Shown here in pieces: positions 1 through 8,906 of a stretch of 64,000 nucleotides of DNA. The notes under the pieces were generated by a model, which was not told the DNA's origin, searched no databases, and saw only the letters and a program-made list of their open reading frames with translations. Made by a program: the position numbers and the translations under genes. Numbering within the stretch: position 1 is the first letter of the stretch; each line of letters opens with the position of its first letter. The DNA is from JAJEAD01 sp965221555 (GTDB lineage Bacteria > Pseudomonadota > Gammaproteobacteria > HK1): NCBI GenBank assembly GCA_965221555.1, contig OZ244895.1, positions 558,001 to 622,000 on the forward strand, read 5' to 3'.

Positions 1-374
1 CCCTCCCGCATGCCGGCGAGTATCCCGAGGATCAGCGAAAGGGGAACGATGATCCCGAGCGCGTAGGTGGCGAGGATGACGGTGTTCCACACCCGCGGCC
101 ACAGCACGTCCGCGACGGGAGTCGAGTACCGCACCGAGCGTCCGAAGTTGCCGGTGGCCACATTGCCGAGCCAGGTCGCGTAGCGCTCGACGATCGGCCG
201 GTTGTACCCGTTGCGCTCGAGCCACGCCGCGCGCTGCTCGGGGGTGGTGTACTGACCGATGACCCGGACCGCGACGGTCTCCTTGTCGATCTCGAGCAGC
301 GCGAACAGCACCATCGACACCACCAGCATGGTGAGTGCCATGAAGCCGAAGCGCTTCAGGATGAAGATCAGCAT
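1..374 (-). CDS. Dipeptide/oligopeptide ABC transporter permease (DppB/OppB type), N-terminal part
   Basis: Inner-membrane permease of a peptide-type ABC importer, cut by the left edge of the window. The visible 124 residues begin MLIFILKRF with a first membrane helix (about residues 8-28). A periplasmic stretch follows with the family-typical 'NRPIVERYATWLGNVATGNFG' region, and then a second helix (about 98-118). The N-terminal layout matches DppB/OppB/GsiC permeases. It follows the binding-protein gene on the same strand after about 80 bases that contain a strong hairpin, so the two should form one operon. Substrate cannot be told from this fragment. Confidence 0.88.
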   Translation of the reverse strand, partial: MLIFILKRFGFMALTMLVVSMVLFALLEIDKETVAVRVIGQYTTPEQRAAWLERNGYNRPIVERYATWLGNVATGNFGRSVRYSTPVADVLWPRVWNTVILATYALGIIVPLSLILGILAGMRE

Positions 375-393
375 GAGACGCTGTGGTCTTCGA

Positions 394-423
394 GGAGCCG
401 GCGCATTCTCATGCGCCGGCTCC
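394..423 (-). other. Perfect 13-bp hairpin between binding protein and permease genes
   Basis: A perfect inverted repeat with 13-base arms (394-406 and 411-423) and a 4-base loop lies in the gap between the binding-protein stop and the permease start. No T-run follows, so it is not a classical intrinsic terminator. Its position is that of the intercistronic stem-loops that protect the upstream mRNA and raise binding-protein yield over permease. That role is inferred. Confidence 0.6.
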
Positions 424-457
424 CATCATCGCCGCCCTCCCGAGGGAGGCGCCGGCC

Positions 458-2104
458 TCAGGCTGGCTCGATCGCCAGCAGGTCGGCGAAGTAGTACAGG
501 GTCGGATGCGGCTGGTAGCCCTTGACCCGCTTGTCGAAGGCGGTGAAGGACTTCCTCCACAGCGGCTGGGCGATCGGTCCGTCCTCCTGCATCAGCTTCT
601 GGATCTCCGCCATCACCTCACGCCGCGCGTCGACATCGAGCGTGCCTTCGGCCTTGGTGAGCAGCCGATCGAACTCGGGGTTGTTGTAGGCAGTCTCGTT
701 CCAGGGCACCCCGGAACGGTAAGCGAGCGCCAGCACCATGACCCCGAGCGGACGATGCGTCCATCCCGTGAACCCGAACGCGGTCTTGTCCCAGATGTCC
801 CAGTAGGACGCGGACGGCATCGAGTTGATCTTGCAGTTGATGCCCGCTTCCTTCCACTGCTCCACCATCGACTGCACCGCCGCGATCTCCCACGCGGGAT
901 CCGGCTTGCAGTCGATCGTCACCTCGATGCCGTCGGGGTGGCCCGCCTCGGCGAGCAGCTTCCTCGCCGCCTCGGGGTCCCGCGTCATCTCCGGCAGCTC
1001 CGCGTATTCCGGATGAATGGGGCACACGTGATGGTGTTCCGCCTTGAGGCCGAGCCCCTGGATTGCGAGTTGCAGGGTCTTGCCGCAATCGGTGGCCAGG
1101 CGCATCGCCTTGCGCACGCGCGGGTCCGTGAAGGGCTCTTCCGTCACCCGCATGCGCACCACGCCGGTGCGGGCGGTGGTCACATCGTAGACCTGCACGT
1201 GGGGGATGTTCGCGAGCAGGGGGAGCTGCTCCACGTTCAGCTCGGAGACGCCATGCACCTGCTTGGAGATGAGCGCGTTGACCTCCGCCCCGGGATCGTC
1301 GCCGAGGTCCAGAAACTCCATCGAATCGAGGTGTACCGGATCGCCCCACCAGTGGGTATTGGTGTTCTTGATGATCACCTTCTGGCCGACCCCCGCCTCG
1401 ACCACTTCGAAGGCGCCAGTGCCGTTGGCGCCGACTCCGAACACTCCGCCGTCCTCCGGATCGAGGATGTGCAGCGGATAGTGGAAGAGGTGCTCGGGCA
1501 CCGCGAGCTGGGCGTTGCGGCAGTTCAGGCGTACGGTATGGTCGTCCACCTTCTCGATGGCGTTCGCGTCCCAGAGCGCAGTGCCATCCTCATTCATCAT
1601 GTAGGCCTTCATCAGGCCGAGGACCGACGAGCCGGTATCGGGATCGAGGACGCGTTCGAGGTTCCAGATCACGTCGTCGGCGACGAAGGCACGCCCGTTT
1701 CGCCACTTCACGCCCTGGCGCAGATGCAGGTGCCAGGTCTTGAGGTCGGCGCTCGCCTCCCAGCGCTCGCAGAGCCAGGGACGGGTCACGTTGTCGGGGG
1801 TGGTGCGGGTCAGGTGCTCGCACGTGGAACGGGTGTACTCGGAACCGCCCCAGGCGAAAGTGTGGGGGCTGTCGAGTTCCGGAACGCGCCAGCCCAGTCT
1901 CAGATGCCCGCCCTTGGGCATGTCGGCGGCGGCGGCCTTGGGAAGCAGGCTGCGGCCTTCGATGCGGCCCGCGAACTCGTAGGCTGCGAGCGCGGAGACC
2001 CCGAGCAGGGTCGAGGTACGCAGAAATTCGCGGCGGTCGATCTTTCGCTCGGCGAATTGCTGCTTGAGTTTCGGGACGTACGGGTGCTCTTTGTAGTCGC
2101 TCAT
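458..2104 (-). CDS. Peptide-type ABC transporter substrate-binding protein (SBP_bac_5), Tat-exported
   Basis: Periplasmic solute-binding protein of family 5 (DppA/OppA-like), 548 residues. The N-terminus carries a twin-arginine motif DRREFLR (residues 23-29) and then a hydrophobic stretch, so Tat export is likely. Family features include the early 'LDSPHTFAWGG' strand, the central 'EDGGVFGVGANGTGAFEVVEAG' region and a C-terminal region typical of the fold. A GGAGGAG ribosome site sits about 9 bases before the ATG. The permease gene follows on the same strand. A divergent DUF427 gene starts about 150 bases upstream, so the shared gap holds both promoters. Ligand unknown; family members bind di-/oligopeptides, nickel, opines or glutathione. 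Confidence 0.93.
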   Translation of the reverse strand: MSDYKEHPYVPKLKQQFAERKIDRREFLRTSTLLGVSALAAYEFAGRIEGRSLLPKAAAADMPKGGHLRLGWRVPELDSPHTFAWGGSEYTRSTCEHLTRTTPDNVTRPWLCERWEASADLKTWHLHLRQGVKWRNGRAFVADDVIWNLERVLDPDTGSSVLGLMKAYMMNEDGTALWDANAIEKVDDHTVRLNCRNAQLAVPEHLFHYPLHILDPEDGGVFGVGANGTGAFEVVEAGVGQKVIIKNTNTHWWGDPVHLDSMEFLDLGDDPGAEVNALISKQVHGVSELNVEQLPLLANIPHVQVYDVTTARTGVVRMRVTEEPFTDPRVRKAMRLATDCGKTLQLAIQGLGLKAEHHHVCPIHPEYAELPEMTRDPEAARKLLAEAGHPDGIEVTIDCKPDPAWEIAAVQSMVEQWKEAGINCKINSMPSASYWDIWDKTAFGFTGWTHRPLGVMVLALAYRSGVPWNETAYNNPEFDRLLTKAEGTLDVDARREVMAEIQKLMQEDGPIAQPLWRKSFTAFDKRVKGYQPHPTLYYFADLLAIEPA

Positions 2105-2254
2105 CTCAAGTTACTCCTCCGTCAGGTACTCTCCGGTACTCATTGGGCTTGCAAGCGTAACGCCAAGGTACCGTGGTGACAAATTTCAGGTATTGACCTC
2201 GGTCAATCTCCGCCCGGCGTAGACTCGGCCGCGGTGGAGGAAGGCGAGCGCGAT

Positions 2255-3223
2255 ATGACGAACGCTTCGGCGGAAACGAACGAGTGGCGCAGGAGCCCCC
2301 GGCGGGTACGGGTGTGCTTCGGTGGAGTGAGGGTCGCGGAATCGGACCGGACCATGCTGCTGCGCCAGCACGGTTTCCTGCCGGTGTACTACTTCCCGGC
2401 CGAGCATGTGCGCACCGACCTCCTCGTGCCCACCGATTACACGACACACTCCCCCTACAAGGGCACCGCGCGCTACTGGCACTTGCGCACGGCGCAGCGC
2501 ACCGCGCGCTTCGCGGTCTGGAGCTATGAGCAGCCGAAGCCGGGTTCGCCCGACACCCGGGGTTACTACGGCTTCGACTGGCACAGCATGGACGCCTGGT
2601 ACGAAGAGGAGGAGCGCATCTACGTGCATGCGCGAGACCCCTTGCTGCGGGTGGACGCGCTGCGCAGCGGGCGGCGGGTCGAAGTGCGGATCGGCGGTAC
2701 GACGATCGCCGAGTCGCGCCGCCCGGTGCTGCTCTTCGAGACCGGTCTCGTGACCCGCTACTACCTGCCTCCCGAGGATGTGCGGCGGGATCTGCTGCGC
2801 CCGAGCCCGACCTTCACCCTCTGCCCCTACAAGGGACGCGCGCGCTACTACCATCTGGAGCACGGCGGTGCGCTCCACGAGGACGTGGCCTGGCAGTATG
2901 TCCACCCCCTGCCCTCCATCGCGGCGGTCGCCTCGCACCTCACCTTCTGGAACGAGCGCGAAGACACCACGATCTTCGTCGACGGCGAGCCGCTCGAGCG
3001 GCTCGAGATCCGCGAGAGCGGTCCGGGCGGCGAGCTGCTGCCGCCCTCGCGCGAGTTCTGGGCCGAGCCGCCACCGGCCGCGATGAAGGGTAGCGACCCG
3101 GCCGAGCGACAGCTCCCCGCCGCGCGTCCCAACCGCCGGGCGGAAGGGCCACCGGACGGTGTGATGGACATGCGGGTCGAACGGGCGGGGGGAGGCCCGG
3201 AGGAATGGCTGGAGCAGGGCTGA
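2255..3223 (+). CDS. Protein with two DUF427 domains
   Basis: About 322 residues made of two tandem DUF427 modules. The first (roughly residues 10-110) has VRVCFGGVRVAES ... YYFP ... SPYKGTARYWHL. The second (roughly 145-250) repeats the pattern with VRIGGTTIAESRRPVLL ... YYLPPEDVR ... CPYKGRARYYHLE. DUF427 proteins have a beta-tent fold and no established biochemical role. A charged, low-complexity tail (about the last 70 residues) follows. An in-frame GTG at 2234 is possible, but the ATG at 2255 after GGAGGAAGG is preferred. It is divergent from the peptide-binding protein and convergent with an SDR gene. Confidence 0.85.
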   Translation: MTNASAETNEWRRSPRRVRVCFGGVRVAESDRTMLLRQHGFLPVYYFPAEHVRTDLLVPTDYTTHSPYKGTARYWHLRTAQRTARFAVWSYEQPKPGSPDTRGYYGFDWHSMDAWYEEEERIYVHARDPLLRVDALRSGRRVEVRIGGTTIAESRRPVLLFETGLVTRYYLPPEDVRRDLLRPSPTFTLCPYKGRARYYHLEHGGALHEDVAWQYVHPLPSIAAVASHLTFWNEREDTTIFVDGEPLERLEIRESGPGGELLPPSREFWAEPPPAAMKGSDPAERQLPAARPNRRAEGPPDGVMDMRVERAGGGPEEWLEQG

Positions 3224-3295
3224 GGCCGCGGGTCCTCGTCGGCCGACGCCACCGAAGCGCGGTGCGGCGCCGCGGCCGGCGCGAGAGAGACAGCG

Positions 3296-4048
3296 CTACA
3301 TGGCCAGGTAGCCGCCGTCGACCGGGAGCGAGATCCCGGTGACGTAGCTCGACTCGGACTCGCAGGCGAGGAAGAGCGCCGCGCCCACCATTTCCTCGGG
3401 TTGGGCGACGCGGGCCATCGGCACCCGGGGCAGCACCTTGCGGCGCAGGGGCGCGTACTCGCGCCTCATCGCCTCCGAGCCGGTATCGGTGGGCCCCGGA
3501 GCGATCGCGTTCACCCGGATGCCGTGCTCCACCAGCTCCATCGCCATCGCCTTCGTCAGCATCCTCACCCCGCCCTTGGCCGCGACGTAGTGCGAATAGT
3601 TCGCCTGCGCCACCTCGTCGCAGATCGAGGAGATGTTGACGATGGCGCCGCCGCCGTGCTCGGCCATGTGCCGGGCCGCGGCCTGTCCGCAGAGGTAGTG
3701 CCCCTTGAGACTCACGTCCACCACCCGGTCCCACTCCTCCTCGGGAAGATCGAGAAAGGCCCGGGTGGTCGAGATACCCGGCACCGAGACCAGAATGTGA
3801 ATGCGCCCACAGGCGTTGAAGGCGGCGTCGAAGAGCGCGTCGACCTGCGTCCTGACGGCGACATCCACCGCCACCGCCTCGGCGTCGCCGCCCGCGGCGC
3901 GGATCGCGGCGACGGTCTCTTCGACCGTGGCGCCATCGATGTCGCCCGCGACCACCCGGGCGCCCTCGCGCGCGAAGCCGATGGCAATTGCCCGCCCGAT
4001 GCCGCTGCCGGCGCCGGTCACGATCGCATTCTTGCCTTGAAGCCGCAT
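3296..4048 (-). CDS. SDR family NAD(P)-dependent oxidoreductase
   Basis: Classical short-chain dehydrogenase, 250 residues, cytoplasmic. The cofactor motif TGAGSGIGRA lies at about residues 10-20 and the active-site segment SHYVAAKGG gives the YxxxK pair. NAPGPTDTGSE and the C-terminal 'SYVTGISLPVDGGYLAM' are typical of the family. The start at 4048 (MRLQGKNAIVTG) is chosen because the reading frame upstream of it is repeat sequence rather than protein. Substrate unknown; FabG-like and sugar/steroid dehydrogenases look alike at this level. Confidence 0.92.
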   Translation of the reverse strand: MRLQGKNAIVTGAGSGIGRAIAIGFAREGARVVAGDIDGATVEETVAAIRAAGGDAEAVAVDVAVRTQVDALFDAAFNACGRIHILVSVPGISTTRAFLDLPEEEWDRVVDVSLKGHYLCGQAAARHMAEHGGGAIVNISSICDEVAQANYSHYVAAKGGVRMLTKAMAMELVEHGIRVNAIAPGPTDTGSEAMRREYAPLRRKVLPRVPMARVAQPEEMVGAALFLACESESSYVTGISLPVDGGYLAM

Positions 4049-4090
4049 GATTGCCTGCCAGTCAGCGAGTCGCGTGGAAGGGTTGGCAAG

Positions 4091-4177
4091 GGTAGCACCC
4101 CGGCGCGTAGGAAGGCCCCTCGACCAGCGCCCGGCGAGACGGCAGGCCGCGGTAGCACCCCGGCGCGTCGGAAGGTC
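4091..4177. repeat. Two near-identical direct repeats spaced exactly 60 bases
   Basis: GGTAGCACCCCGGCGCGT followed by one variable base and GGAAGG occurs at 4091-4115 and again at 4151-4175. The copies are exactly 60 bases apart, upstream of the SDR start. Function not known; they could be protein-binding sites or fragments of a duplicated spacer. Confidence 0.6.
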
Positions 4178-4291
4178 CGGCGGGGGTTTGCGCCCCGCAT
4201 TGCCGCTTCCTCCGATCCGCCCGCCAGGCGGAGAAGGCCCCACCAGGGATCGAGTCCATGGCTTGCCGCGCCGCTGCTCGGCCGCCCTGAC

Positions 4292-4435
4292 CCGCAAACT
4301 TCACTGGCTTCTCAACTGATGGGCGCCGATATGCTCGCGGTTGCGGGCCATACTCCGTCGCGCCGCAACGACTTCGTGTCGGCTACCTGCTGCGCTCCGC
4401 TATCCTTGGGTCAGAGCTTTCCGGCCGTAGACGGC
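4292..4435 (+). repeat. Dispersed repeat family A, partial copy
   Basis: Copy of the dispersed intergenic family seen in full at 32571-32819. Recognisable blocks are TTCTCAACTGATGGGCGCC, ATGCTCGCGGTTGCGGGCC, TCGTGTCGGCTACCTGC and the following CTTGGGTCAGAGC. The 5' terminal repeat is degraded. It fills most of the 416-base gap between the SDR start and the PuuE-type gene, ending about 30 bases before the latter. No gene is seen in the gap. Confidence 0.75.
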
Positions 4436-4464
4436 TCCCCACACCCCATACCGAGACCGAGCCC

Positions 4465-5391
4465 ATGCATTGCGAACCCTACCCCCGCGACCTGATCGGC
4501 TACGGCCCCGAGCCTCCCCACGCCCGTTGGCCGGGCGACGCGCGGATATGCGTCTCCCTGGTCATCTCGGTCGAGGAAGGCGCGGAGTACTCCATCCTGC
4601 ACGGCGACGCCCACAGCGAGTCCATCCTCTCGGAAGTGGCCGGCCTCGTTCCGATTCCCGGGGCACGGGAGGTCAACATCGAGTCCATGTACGAGTACGG
4701 GAGCCGGGCCGGCTACTGGCGCATCGTGCGGGCACTGACCGAGCGGGGTCTGACCGCGACCGTCTACGCGGTGGGGATGGCGCTCGAACGCAACCCGGCC
4801 GCGGGGGAGGCGGCGGTGGAGGCCGGCTTCGAGGTGATGAGCCACGGCTACCGCTGGATCGACTACCACGGTGTCGACGAGGCCACCGAGCGCGAGCACA
4901 TCGACCGCGCGGTGGAGGTCATCACCCGCGTCTGCGGCCGACGGCCGGTGGGGTGGTGCACCGGGCGTCCGAGCCTGAACACGCGCCGGCTGGTGGTCGA
5001 GGCGGGGGGCTTTCTCTACGACTCGGACTCCCTCTCCGACGACCTGCCTTACTGGGAGACCGTCAACGGCGCCGGCCATCTCGTCATCCCCCACCAGTTC
5101 GACAACAACGACTCCAAGTTCGTGCACACCAACGGCTTCGCCTACGGCGGCCACTATGAGCAGTACCTGAAGGACAACTTCGACGTGCTGTACCGGGAAG
5201 GGCGGGAACGCCCCAAGATGATGACCGTGAGCCTGCACCCGCGCATCGTGGGCCGGCCGGGGCGCATCCGCGCCCTGGAACGCTTTCTCGACCACGTGCT
5301 CGATCACGACCGGGTATGGATCCCGACCCGGGAAGAGATCGCCCGCCACTGGATGGAGACCCACCCCTACCGGCCGCCGGCAACGACATGA
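4465..5391 (+). CDS. puuE: PuuE-type allantoinase / polysaccharide-deacetylase-fold hydrolase
   Basis: 308-residue protein of the NodB-like carbohydrate esterase 4 fold, closest in pattern to the cofactor-light allantoinase PuuE. The N-terminus YPRDLIGYGPEPPHARWPG and the block VSVEEGAEYSILHGDAHSE (here ISVEEGAEYS) are PuuE signatures, and the length equals the usual PuuE size. PuuE hydrolyses allantoin to allantoate in purine breakdown. No other ureide gene is nearby, so related deacetylase activities on other amides remain possible. The stop overlaps the start of the next gene (ATGA), so the two are translationally coupled. Confidence 0.85.
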   Translation: MHCEPYPRDLIGYGPEPPHARWPGDARICVSLVISVEEGAEYSILHGDAHSESILSEVAGLVPIPGAREVNIESMYEYGSRAGYWRIVRALTERGLTATVYAVGMALERNPAAGEAAVEAGFEVMSHGYRWIDYHGVDEATEREHIDRAVEVITRVCGRRPVGWCTGRPSLNTRRLVVEAGGFLYDSDSLSDDLPYWETVNGAGHLVIPHQFDNNDSKFVHTNGFAYGGHYEQYLKDNFDVLYREGRERPKMMTVSLHPRIVGRPGRIRALERFLDHVLDHDRVWIPTREEIARHWMETHPYRPPATT

Positions 5392-6416
5392 CCCTGCTCG
5401 TCACCGGCGGTACGGGTTTCGTGCTGAGCCACGTGGTGCGCCAGTGGCTCCTGCGCTTCGAGACGCGCAAGGCCATCGTGGTCGACCGGGCCGGATTCGA
5501 CGCGTCCGCCGAAGTGTTCTTCGCCCCGGTCCGGGAACGCATCCGGCTGATCCAGACCGACGTGGTCGACACCGCATCCTGGACCGAGGAGGTCGACCCT
5601 GGCGCGGTCACCGAGCTCGTCAACGGCGCGGCGCTCAGCCCCATCACCAGCGACCCGGCCCGGAGCCCGGACCGGGACACGCCGGCCGAGACCGTGCGCG
5701 TCAACATCCTCGGCGCGACCCGGGTCTTCGACTGGGCGCGGACCCTGCCGAATCTGCGCCGGCTCATCTACATGAGCTCGGGGGTGTACGGATACGGTGC
5801 GCGGGGGGCTCCCGAGGACCCGCCGGAAGCCCCGATCGAAGAAGAGGCGCCGCTCGAGCCGGACGCGGCGCTCTACGACATCAGCAAGGCGACCGGCGAG
5901 CTGATCGCCCGGCGCTTCGCCGATGTCTTCGGCCTCTCCTGCGTCTCGGTGCGTCCCTCCGCGGTCTACGGCCCGATGGACCGGCACACCGATGCCCGCA
6001 TGGTCCACCCCCTGCCCTGGTACATGGCGCACCGTGCGGTGGCGGGGGAGCCACTCTCGGTGAACAGCCTTCGGATCTCCTACGACTGGGTCTACGCGCC
6101 GGACGTGGCGCGCGCCATCCTCTGCCTGCTGGCCGCGCCAGCGCCCCGGCACGCGGTGTACAACATCGGCTACGGGCGCCCCGCGAGCGCGGCCGACCTG
6201 CTGGTGGGCGTACGGGCGGCGGCGCCGGAGTTCCGCTTGACCGAGGCCGGCGAGGGGCGCGCGGACTACGAGCAGCCTCTGCACATGCGCGGCGGAGTGT
6301 GGCGAGTCAGAAGCTCGAAGCGCCTCGAGGACGAGTTCGGGTGGCGTCCCACCCCCCACCGGCAGGCGATGGCGGACTACGTGCGCTGGCTCCGCGACTC
6401 CGGCGCCCCGGCGTAG
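5388..6416 (+). CDS. NAD-dependent epimerase/dehydratase (extended SDR)
   Basis: 342 residues with the extended-SDR Rossmann motif TGGTGFVLSHV at the N-terminus. It has the catalytic SSGVYGYG ... YDISKATGE (YxxxK) region and SVRPSAVYGPMDRHTD typical of GalE/WcaG-like epimerases. Its ATG overlaps the upstream puuE-type stop by four bases, so it is co-expressed with it. The pairing of a PuuE-type amidase with an epimerase is unusual and may point to a modified sugar or ureide substrate rather than plain allantoin. Specific substrate not assignable. Confidence 0.9.
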   Translation: MTLLVTGGTGFVLSHVVRQWLLRFETRKAIVVDRAGFDASAEVFFAPVRERIRLIQTDVVDTASWTEEVDPGAVTELVNGAALSPITSDPARSPDRDTPAETVRVNILGATRVFDWARTLPNLRRLIYMSSGVYGYGARGAPEDPPEAPIEEEAPLEPDAALYDISKATGELIARRFADVFGLSCVSVRPSAVYGPMDRHTDARMVHPLPWYMAHRAVAGEPLSVNSLRISYDWVYAPDVARAILCLLAAPAPRHAVYNIGYGRPASAADLLVGVRAAAPEFRLTEAGEGRADYEQPLHMRGGVWRVRSSKRLEDEFGWRPTPHRQAMADYVRWLRDSGAPA

Positions 6417-6611
6417 GGAAGGACTCCCCGACCACGCGACGGACCATCCGGCCGTCAGGGGCAATCGGGACGAAACCCCCGCAGACCTCGCGCGTGCGGT
6501 GTCCCGAAGTGGCCGCTCTTCCGTGCGGAGCTCCCCGTTCGCCTTCGTTCACCGGGGAGCTTTCATGGGTTACCGCGATCGACCCGGGACCGGACCGCAT
6601 GAACCGGAGAC

Positions 6612-7628
6612 TCAGGCGGACGGGGTGTCACCCGACGCCCGCACCGCGGCCCTCGCCTGTCGCATGAACTTCTCGTTGTGGAGCGCCCCGGCGCTGATCG
6701 GCGGATACTTCGCCGGGTTGTCCGCGTCGGCGGTGCCGGGCAGGGCGCTCACCTCGACCTCCGGATTGATCTCCTGGAAGTAACCGAGCGAGAGGCGGCG
6801 GCTTCGTGTGGCGTCGGCGCCCGCGGGATTGACGACCCGGTGCAGGGTGGACACCCAGCGGTCGTTGGTCCAGCGGGCCATCAGGTCGCCGATGTTGACG
6901 ACGAAGGCGCCGGGGACGAGCGGCGCCTCGGCCCATACCCCCGGCTTGGTCATCACCTGCAGGCGGCCGGGCGCCCGATCGGGGCGCAGTATTGTGAGAG
7001 CGTCGAAATCGGTATGGGCGCCGGAACGCAACTGACCGGGCGCGGGCGCCTCGTGCTGGTCGGGATAATGGAGCGCCGAGAGCACGCTGAAGTGCCGGTC
7101 CATGCGGGCGTCGAACCAGTCCTCGTCGAGCCCGAGGGCCAGTGCGCAGGCGTGCATGAGGTGACGGGCAAGCCCTTCGAAGGCGCGGTAGGCGCGCTCC
7201 CACGCCGGTCGCAGGCCGACGGGGCGCGCGGGCCACAGGTTGGGCGCGCGCAGCGGCGCCATGTCCGCGGACGGCACGGGATGCACGGCGAGGGGGCCGA
7301 TGGTGAAGCTCTCCTTGAGGTCGGGATGCACCGGACGGTCCTCCTCGGCCGCGGCGAGCGCGCCCACCCCCTGCGGGATGTAGCCGCGCACGATCTCGAG
7401 CGCGGGCTGCCGAATCAGCAGCTTCTCTTCGAGCGGCAGGTCGAAGAAGGCAATCGCCTCGTCGTAGCATGCCTGCACCACGGCTTCGTCGACACCGTGC
7501 CCGGTCACCCCGAAGAAGCCCGTCTCTGCGCAGGCTTCGTCGATCCGTCGGGCCACGGCATGGCGGGCCGCCGCATCGCCGGAGCGAAACGGCGCCAGGT
7601 CGATGACGGGGAAAGGACCTTCGCTCAT
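6612..7628 (-). CDS. Isopenicillin N synthase-like Fe(II)/2-oxoglutarate dioxygenase
   Basis: 338 residues, cytoplasmic. N-terminal DIOX_N part (PVIDLAPF ... GFFGVTGHGVDEAVV) and C-terminal 2OG-FeII domain. The iron triad is visible as H205-x-D207 (SGAHTDFDALTIL) and H263 (STLHRVVNP). The 2-oxoglutarate-binding R278-x-S280 pair lies in RRLSLGYF. The family includes plant-type oxygenases and bacterial enzymes acting on small molecules. It lies convergent to the epimerase gene at 5388 and divergent from the epimerase at 7965, with a family A repeat in the upstream gap. Substrate unknown. Confidence 0.92.
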   Translation of the reverse strand: MSEGPFPVIDLAPFRSGDAAARHAVARRIDEACAETGFFGVTGHGVDEAVVQACYDEAIAFFDLPLEEKLLIRQPALEIVRGYIPQGVGALAAAEEDRPVHPDLKESFTIGPLAVHPVPSADMAPLRAPNLWPARPVGLRPAWERAYRAFEGLARHLMHACALALGLDEDWFDARMDRHFSVLSALHYPDQHEAPAPGQLRSGAHTDFDALTILRPDRAPGRLQVMTKPGVWAEAPLVPGAFVVNIGDLMARWTNDRWVSTLHRVVNPAGADATRSRRLSLGYFQEINPEVEVSALPGTADADNPAKYPPISAGALHNEKFMRQARAAVRASGDTPSA

Positions 7629-7700
7629 GACGACAGGCTGCTCACCCCGCGAGTATTAGGCATCGCGAGCGCGATCGGAACCCGGCAACCGGCCAACCCG

Positions 7701-7870
7701 AGAGTTACACCGGTCTCTCGCTTGGCGGACGTCCATGAGCTCGCGGTTGCATACCGAACTCCCTCAAGGCGCTTCGACGTGGTGTCGGCTACACCTTGCG
7801 CGTCTTCCGATCCGTACGCCTCACTACCACGGCATCTTGGCGTCCGAAGCGGCCGAAAACTGGTGAAACT
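7701..7870 (+). repeat. Dispersed repeat family A, near-complete copy with internal deletion
   Basis: Forward copy. The left end resembles TTACACCGGTCTCTCGCTTGG, followed by GCTCGCGGTTGC, GGCGCTTCGACGTGGTGTCG and, at the right end, CACGGCATCTTGGCGTCCG then GGCCGAAAACTGGTGAAAC. Terminal ends are inverted relative to each other. It occupies half of the 336-base gap between two divergent genes; nothing else is seen there. Confidence 0.75.
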
Positions 7871-7964
7871 CTCGGCTTCAACGCGGCGGACGAGCCCGGA
7901 GCCCGCCTGGCTCGTGCAGTATCATCGACGCGCTCGCCCGGCGGGAGCGCCAACCGAGGTACCC

Positions 7965-8906
7965 ATGCGCTTCGACAAGGTTCTCGTCACCGGCGGAAGC
8001 GGCCGTCTCGGACGCTTCGTCGTCGATGCGCTCGTTCCCGATTGCAGGGTCTCGGTGCTCGATATCGCGCCGCCGCGCCAGGATGTCCCCTACCACCAAG
8101 TCGACATCCTCGACGCGGAAGCGCTCGCCGCGGCGGTGGCGGGCCACGACGCGGTCGTCCATCTGGCCGGCTTCGACGACGGCAAGGCCGAATGCGAGGA
8201 GCAGTACATCGCCACCAACGTCACGGGGAACTGGAACGTGCTGGAGGCGGCGGAACACGCGGGGGTACGGCATGTGGTCGTGGCCTCGAGCATTGCCGCC
8301 TACGGGCTTCGGCCGGGGCGGAAGCTGGATCTCGACTACCTGCCGGTCGACGAAGCCCATCCACTGCGTTCCGGCGACGCCTACGGACTGTCCAAGCACC
8401 TCATCGAGGTCACCTGCAGAAACCTTGCCGCGCGCGGACCGCTTCGCATCGTGTGCCTGCGCCCCACCCTGATCCTCACGCCGGAGTCCGAGCCCGAGGT
8501 CCTCGCCCAGCTCGCCCTGCCCGACCCGGATGCCGATCCCCCGTCGGACTCGGCGCCGGACGGCGGGGTGCGACCCTGTGGCGCCCTCTCCGCCACCCGT
8601 GGCTACGTGCGTTCGCGCGATGTCGCGCAGTGCTTCCGCCGCGCGCTCGACTACGCGGATCGGCGCTTCGACGTCTTCAACGTCAGTGCGGCGGACACCA
8701 TCGGACGCGTGGCCACCCTGGCCCGCATCGAAGCGATACTCGGGCGCCGGCCCGAGGTACGAAAGCCCGAAATCTACGCACGCGACCCGAGTGCGAGCGT
8801 GCTCGACATCAGCCGCGCCCGCGAACGCCTCGGATGGGAGCCCGGAGGCGACTGGAATTCGGTGGTGGCGGAGCATGCTGCCGCCGGGGCGGGGCGGCCA
8901 CGATGA
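7965..8906 (+). CDS. NAD(P)-dependent epimerase/dehydratase (extended SDR)
   Basis: 313 residues. Rossmann motif TGGSGRLGRFV near the N-terminus, then the VHLAGFDDG motif, and the YGLSKHLIE catalytic Tyr/Lys pair. Size and the ASSIAAYGLRPG ... AYGLSK spacing fit uronate-dehydrogenase-like and other sugar dehydrogenases/epimerases. The stop overlaps the start of the following SDR gene (ATGA), so the two form a coupled pair. Substrate is inferred only at the class level. Confidence 0.9.
   Translation: MRFDKVLVTGGSGRLGRFVVDALVPDCRVSVLDIAPPRQDVPYHQVDILDAEALAAAVAGHDAVVHLAGFDDGKAECEEQYIATNVTGNWNVLEAAEHAGVRHVVVASSIAAYGLRPGRKLDLDYLPVDEAHPLRSGDAYGLSKHLIEVTCRNLAARGPLRIVCLRPTLILTPESEPEVLAQLALPDPDADPPSDSAPDGGVRPCGALSATRGYVRSRDVAQCFRRALDYADRRFDVFNVSAADTIGRVATLARIEAILGRRPEVRKPEIYARDPSASVLDISRARERLGWEPGGDWNSVVAEHAAAGAGRPR

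Noticed and set aside
383..2179. A 598-codon open frame on the plus strand opposite the peptide-binding protein
   Set aside because: Antisense shadow of a clear SBP_bac_5 gene; composition is typical of reverse-strand GC-rich frames, with no family pattern.
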